DNA of 64,000 nt, taken from contig NZ_CP136336.1 of the NCBI RefSeq assembly GCF_032681285.1, forward strand, positions 4,823,001 to 4,887,000, written 5' to 3'. Source of the stretch: Piscinibacter gummiphilus (GTDB lineage: Bacteria; Pseudomonadota; Gammaproteobacteria; Burkholderiales; Burkholderiaceae_C). A program made the translations under genes and the position numbers. Below the pieces are notes generated by a model, which worked only from the letters and a program-made list of their open reading frames with translations, was not told the origin of the DNA and ran no database searches. Positions 61,520 to 64,000 of this stretch are shown piece by piece. Every line of letters starts with the position of its first letter. Position 1 is the first letter of the stretch.

Positions 61520-62338
61520 ATGAGAAAGCACGAAGCACCACCACCGCCGGCCGGCACGCTGGAGCGGGCGTTCCGCATCCTCGAACTGCTGGCCCAGCAA
61601 CCCGAGGGCCTCGCGCTCGCGGCGATGGCCGACGAGCTGGCGCTGCCGCGCAGCGCCTGCCATCGCCTGCTGACGGAGATGGTCCGCTGCGGCTACGTGC
61701 GGCAGGTCACGAGCCGCGGCGACTACGCGCTCACCACCAAGCTGCCGGCAATGGGCCTGAGCTTTCTCGGTGGCTCGGGCGTGGTCGACATCGCGCAGCC
61801 CATCATCGACCGCCTGGCCGAATTGAGCGGTGAGCTGGTGCGGCTCGCGCTGGTGGACGGCGACCGCCTCACCTTCGTCGCCAAGGCACAAGGTGCCCGC
61901 ACCGGCCTGCGCTACGACCCCGACATGGGCATCGACGTGCGCCTCTCGTGCAGCGCCGGTGGCCACGCCTGGCTGATGACGCTCACCGAAGAGCGCGCCG
62001 CCGAACTCGTGTCCTTGCAGGGCTTCGGCTCGCCCAAGGAATTCGGCCCCAAGGCCCCGACCACCTTCAAGGCCTTGTGGAAGACGCTCGACGAGGACCG
62101 CAAGCGCGGCTTCAGCACCATCGTCGAGATGTACGCGCCGGGCATGACGGCCATGGCCGCGCCGGTGCGGCGGCGCGGACAGGAGGCCCTTGGCGTGATC
62201 ACCATCGCGGGGCCGCTGCTGCGGCTCACGCCGCAGCGCATGGCGCAACTCGGCCCGGCGCTGATGGAGGCCGCGAACGAGCTGGCCATGGCCAGCGCCA
62301 GCTCGCCGCTCTTCAGTCAGAAAGGCAGGATGGCCTGA
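61520..62338 (+). CDS. IclR family transcriptional regulator
   Basis: 272-residue IclR protein. Winged helix (T-L-E-R-A-F-R-I-L-E-L-L, A-D-E-L-A-L-P-R-S-A-C-H-R-L-L-T-E-M, about 14-60) and effector domain (about 85-265) with the S-C-S-A-G-G-H-A-W-L-M and F-S-T-I-V-E-M-Y-A-P-G-M-T-A-M-A-A-P-V-R segments. IclR members such as PcaR, PobR and QuiR commonly govern protocatechuate and quinate pathways. It is divergent from the dctP-aroQ-tetR operon; its operator overlaps its own start. Confidence 0.94.
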   Translation: MRKHEAPPPPAGTLERAFRILELLAQQPEGLALAAMADELALPRSACHRLLTEMVRCGYVRQVTSRGDYALTTKLPAMGLSFLGGSGVVDIAQPIIDRLAELSGELVRLALVDGDRLTFVAKAQGARTGLRYDPDMGIDVRLSCSAGGHAWLMTLTEERAAELVSLQGFGSPKEFGPKAPTTFKALWKTLDEDRKRGFSTIVEMYAPGMTAMAAPVRRRGQEALGVITIAGPLLRLTPQRMAQLGPALMEAANELAMASASSPLFSQKGRMA

Positions 62339-62347
62339 GGGCCTGCG

Positions 62348-62755
62348 CTACTTCTTCGCGCCTGCCTTGTTGACTTCGGCCGCCGCCTTGAAGAGCGCCT
62401 TCAGCGCCTTCTTGTCGAGCGTGTCGCCCTCGCGGAAGTCGATCGCGCGGCGCACGTTGCCGTCGAGGCTGGAGTTGAAGAGCCCGGCCGGGTCGGGCAC
62501 CGAGGCGCCCTTCGCGAAGGTGGTCTTCACCGCGGCCTTGTAGCTCTCGCCGGTGCAGAGGATGCCGTTCGACGACCACACCGGGTTGTTCCACTTCCAC
62601 TCTTCCACCACGTCGGGCACCGCTTCCTTGATCAGCGCACGGATCTGCGAAAGCGTCTCGCCGCGCCAGCCGCCGAGCTCGGCGATGCGCCGGTCGATGT
62701 GATGGGCGGCTTCATCGTTGCCCGTCGCCGCTGCGCTCTTCTTCACTGTGGCCAT
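62348..62755 (-). CDS. DUF1801 protein
   Basis: 135-residue DUF1801 (YdhG/YjhX-like) protein. The characteristic segments are A-V-P-D-V-V-E-E-W-K-W-N-N-P-V-W (about 49-64) and K-T-T-F-A-K-G-A, then F-R-E-G-D-T-L-D. ATG 62755 is preferred to a longer frame. Last gene of a minus-strand set with the VOC, AraC and a second DUF1801 gene. Function unknown. Confidence 0.88.
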   Translation of the reverse strand: MATVKKSAAATGNDEAAHHIDRRIAELGGWRGETLSQIRALIKEAVPDVVEEWKWNNPVWSSNGILCTGESYKAAVKTTFAKGASVPDPAGLFNSSLDGNVRRAIDFREGDTLDKKALKALFKAAAEVNKAGAKK

Positions 62756-62795
62756 GCCTGGGTCTCCATACAAGCCGGGAAAGCACATCGCGCCC

Positions 62796-63200
62796 TCACC
62801 GGCGCGACTGGATCATCTTCCAACCGTTGCCCGACGGGTCGCGAAACCCCGCGTCCACCGTGCCGAAGCGCTCGATCGGCTCCTGCGTGAACTCGACGCC
62901 CTGGCCCAGCATGCGGTCGTAGGCGCCGCGGCAGTTGTCGACCTCGAGCACCAGCGGCGGCATCGCACCCTTGGCCACCACCTCGCGCAAGGCCTGCGCG
63001 GTGGCCTCGTCATGCACCGGCGGGCCGGGCACGAAGAGGCCGAGCTGGAAGGCCGGCTGGTCGGGGTGCTGCACCGTCAGCCAGCGATAGGGGCCGTTGC
63101 GCACGTCGGTGTGCACCTTGAAGCCGAGCTTGTCGACATAGAACGAGAGCGCCTCGTCCTGGTCATGCACATACAAACCCACCACTTGAACTTGTGTCAT
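62796..63200 (-). CDS. VOC (glyoxalase-like) family protein
   Basis: 134-residue VOC protein. V-G-L-Y-V-H-D-Q-D-E-A-L-S-F-Y-V-D-K-L-G-F at the N-terminus and D-P-S-G-N-G-W-K-M-I-Q at the end are the family ends. Overlaps the AraC-type gene by four bases. The substrate is unknown; the neighbouring DUF1801 and AraC genes are a common accompaniment. Confidence 0.9.
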   Translation of the reverse strand: MTQVQVVGLYVHDQDEALSFYVDKLGFKVHTDVRNGPYRWLTVQHPDQPAFQLGLFVPGPPVHDEATAQALREVVAKGAMPPLVLEVDNCRGAYDRMLGQGVEFTQEPIERFGTVDAGFRDPSGNGWKMIQSRR

Positions 63201-63688
63201 GGAAGCTCCTTGTTGTTGAGGGTTCCCGTTATAGGTTCGGCCTCGCGGCGGCGCTTCTCCGAAACTGCTGTCGTGAGATGCGGCCGCTGCGCAGCGCTCA
63301 CCACGCAGTGCGGCACGCGGCCCAGGTCTTGCGCGTCGGCACGGGCACGCTCGCGCACCGCGCTCGGGCTTTCGCCGGTGATGTCGCGGAAGGTGCGGCC
63401 AAAGGTGCCGAGGCTCTCCCAGCCGGTCTGGAAGGCGATGTCGATGATGGGCTGGTCGGTGTCGCGCAGGAGCGCCGTCGCGCGCTCGATGCGCCGGGTG
63501 AGCAGGTAGCGGTGCGGTGGCACGCCGAAGGCCTGCTTGAACTGGCGCGCGAAGTGGGCCGCCGACACGCCGCTCACCTCGGCCAGCCGTTCGACGGGCC
63601 AGGCCTCGTGCGAGGCGGCATCCATGCGGTCTTTCGCGCGCAGCAGGCGGCGGAGCAGTTGCGGGTCTTGTCCGATGGAAGTCGCCAC
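63197..63688 (-). CDS. AraC family transcriptional regulator
   Basis: 163-residue short AraC protein consisting mainly of the DNA-binding domain: V-E-R-L-A-E-V-S-G-V-S-A-A-H-F-A-R-Q-F-K-Q-A-F and I-A-F-Q-T-G-W-E-S-L-G-T-F-G-R-T-F, with the Pro-His-Arg-Tyr loop between. The GTG at 63688 is used; an ATG at 63706 would add six residues and overlap the DUF1801 gene. Coupled to the VOC gene. Confidence 0.85.
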   Translation of the reverse strand: MATSIGQDPQLLRRLLRAKDRMDAASHEAWPVERLAEVSGVSAAHFARQFKQAFGVPPHRYLLTRRIERATALLRDTDQPIIDIAFQTGWESLGTFGRTFRDITGESPSAVRERARADAQDLGRVPHCVVSAAQRPHLTTAVSEKRRREAEPITGTLNNKELP

Positions 63689-63689
63689 G

Positions 63690-64000
63690 CTACATCGCCT
63701 TGCCACCGGCGCTCGGCGAGCCGCCGTTCCAACCGGGGATCGCGGCCGCCTGCTTGAGCCACGCGGCGAGCTGCTGTTCGTCGGGGATGCCGTCTTCGCG
63801 GATGTCGAGGTAGCGCGTTTCAGGCGTCTTCGAGGTGCCCGGCGGCATGGGCTCGAGCGAGGTGCCGCGGAAGAAAGTCACCTTCACATACTGGTTGAAG
63901 CAGTGGTAGCTGACGAACCAGCCCTGCCCCTCGACGCCATAGAACGGCGAGTTCCACTTCACCGCCTTGCGCACGCCGGGCACGGTGCGCTCGATCAGCG
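63690..64000 (-). CDS. DUF1801 protein, 5' end cut by window edge
   Basis: The frame is open to the end of the window; codons beyond the GTG at 63983 read L-I-E-R-T-V, so the gene begins outside. The visible 103 residues include K-A-V-K-W-N-S-P-F-Y-G and V-K-V-T-F-F-R-G, the DUF1801 hallmark, and end with a Gly-rich tail. A paralog of the gene at 62348-62755. Ends one base before the AraC start, so probably co-transcribed. Confidence 0.85.
   Translation of the reverse strand, partial: LIERTVPGVRKAVKWNSPFYGVEGQGWFVSYHCFNQYVKVTFFRGTSLEPMPPGTSKTPETRYLDIREDGIPDEQQLAAWLKQAAAIPGWNGGSPSAGGKAM

Overview
The window is very GC-rich (roughly two thirds G+C by eye), densely packed and free of recognisable insertion sequences, phage genes or CRISPR arrays. 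Several features point to a betaproteobacterium of the order Burkholderiales, probably the Rubrivivax/Leptothrix/Rhizobacter side: the dapF-DUF484-xerC order, tandem LpxL-type acyltransferases divergent from metK, an SAH riboswitch ahead of ahcY, Burkholderia-type porins and abundant TRAP transporters. The identification is inferred from gene content and order only.

Layout. 1-4.6 kb: an RNA-repair-like island (HNH nuclease cut by the window edge, ClpP-fold serine protease, a 522-bp non-coding stretch with two tRNA-like structures, a slipin/SPFH protein and the RNA ligase RtcB, with a perfect 14-bp hairpin between the last two). 4.6-10 kb: hybrid sensor kinase, small membrane protein, acylphosphatase, glmS, Lrp regulator. 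10-18 kb: housekeeping block on the minus strand (rlmI-like, DUF4442 and MarR, xerC, DUF484, dapF, two lauroyltransferases) divergent from metK. 18-31 kb: AraC regulator, NarL-type two-component pair, SDR, YcaQ-like protein, a tightly overlapping minus-strand chain of six genes behind a TetR palindrome, and a thiolase. 31.4-34.6 kb: SAH riboswitch with ahcY-tlyA-metF, a methyl-cycle operon. 34.6-37.2 kb: an ECF41 sigma-factor module with a carboxymuconolactone-decarboxylase-like target, a bestrophin-like channel gene and two matching ECF41-type promoters. 37-52 kb: OmpW, M16 peptidase, AraC/MFS, oxidoreductase, YCII and VOC proteins, 5-formyl-THF ligase, PHB-depolymerase-like esterase, a MerR-controlled membrane-protein pair with a 19-bp spacer promoter, glutaredoxin, a beta-propeller lipoprotein, a second ECF sigma factor and a MOSC protein. 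52-62 kb: a quinate/shikimate uptake and breakdown cluster (porin, split QuiC, shikimate/quinate dehydrogenase, TRAP transporter, TetR, dehydroquinase, second TRAP binding protein, divergent IclR). 62-64 kb: DUF1801, VOC and AraC genes; the last DUF1801 gene runs off the window.

How the parts work together. The 52-62 kb cluster supplies import (porin, DctP/DctQ/DctM, second DctP), the three steps quinate to dehydroquinate to dehydroshikimate to protocatechuate (AroE-like, AroQ, QuiC) and two regulators with visible candidate operators. The ahcY operon couples removal of S-adenosylhomocysteine to regeneration of methyl-THF. The first 4.6 kb is the most unusual region: a predicted RNA ligase operon preceded by structured, tRNA-mimicking RNA.
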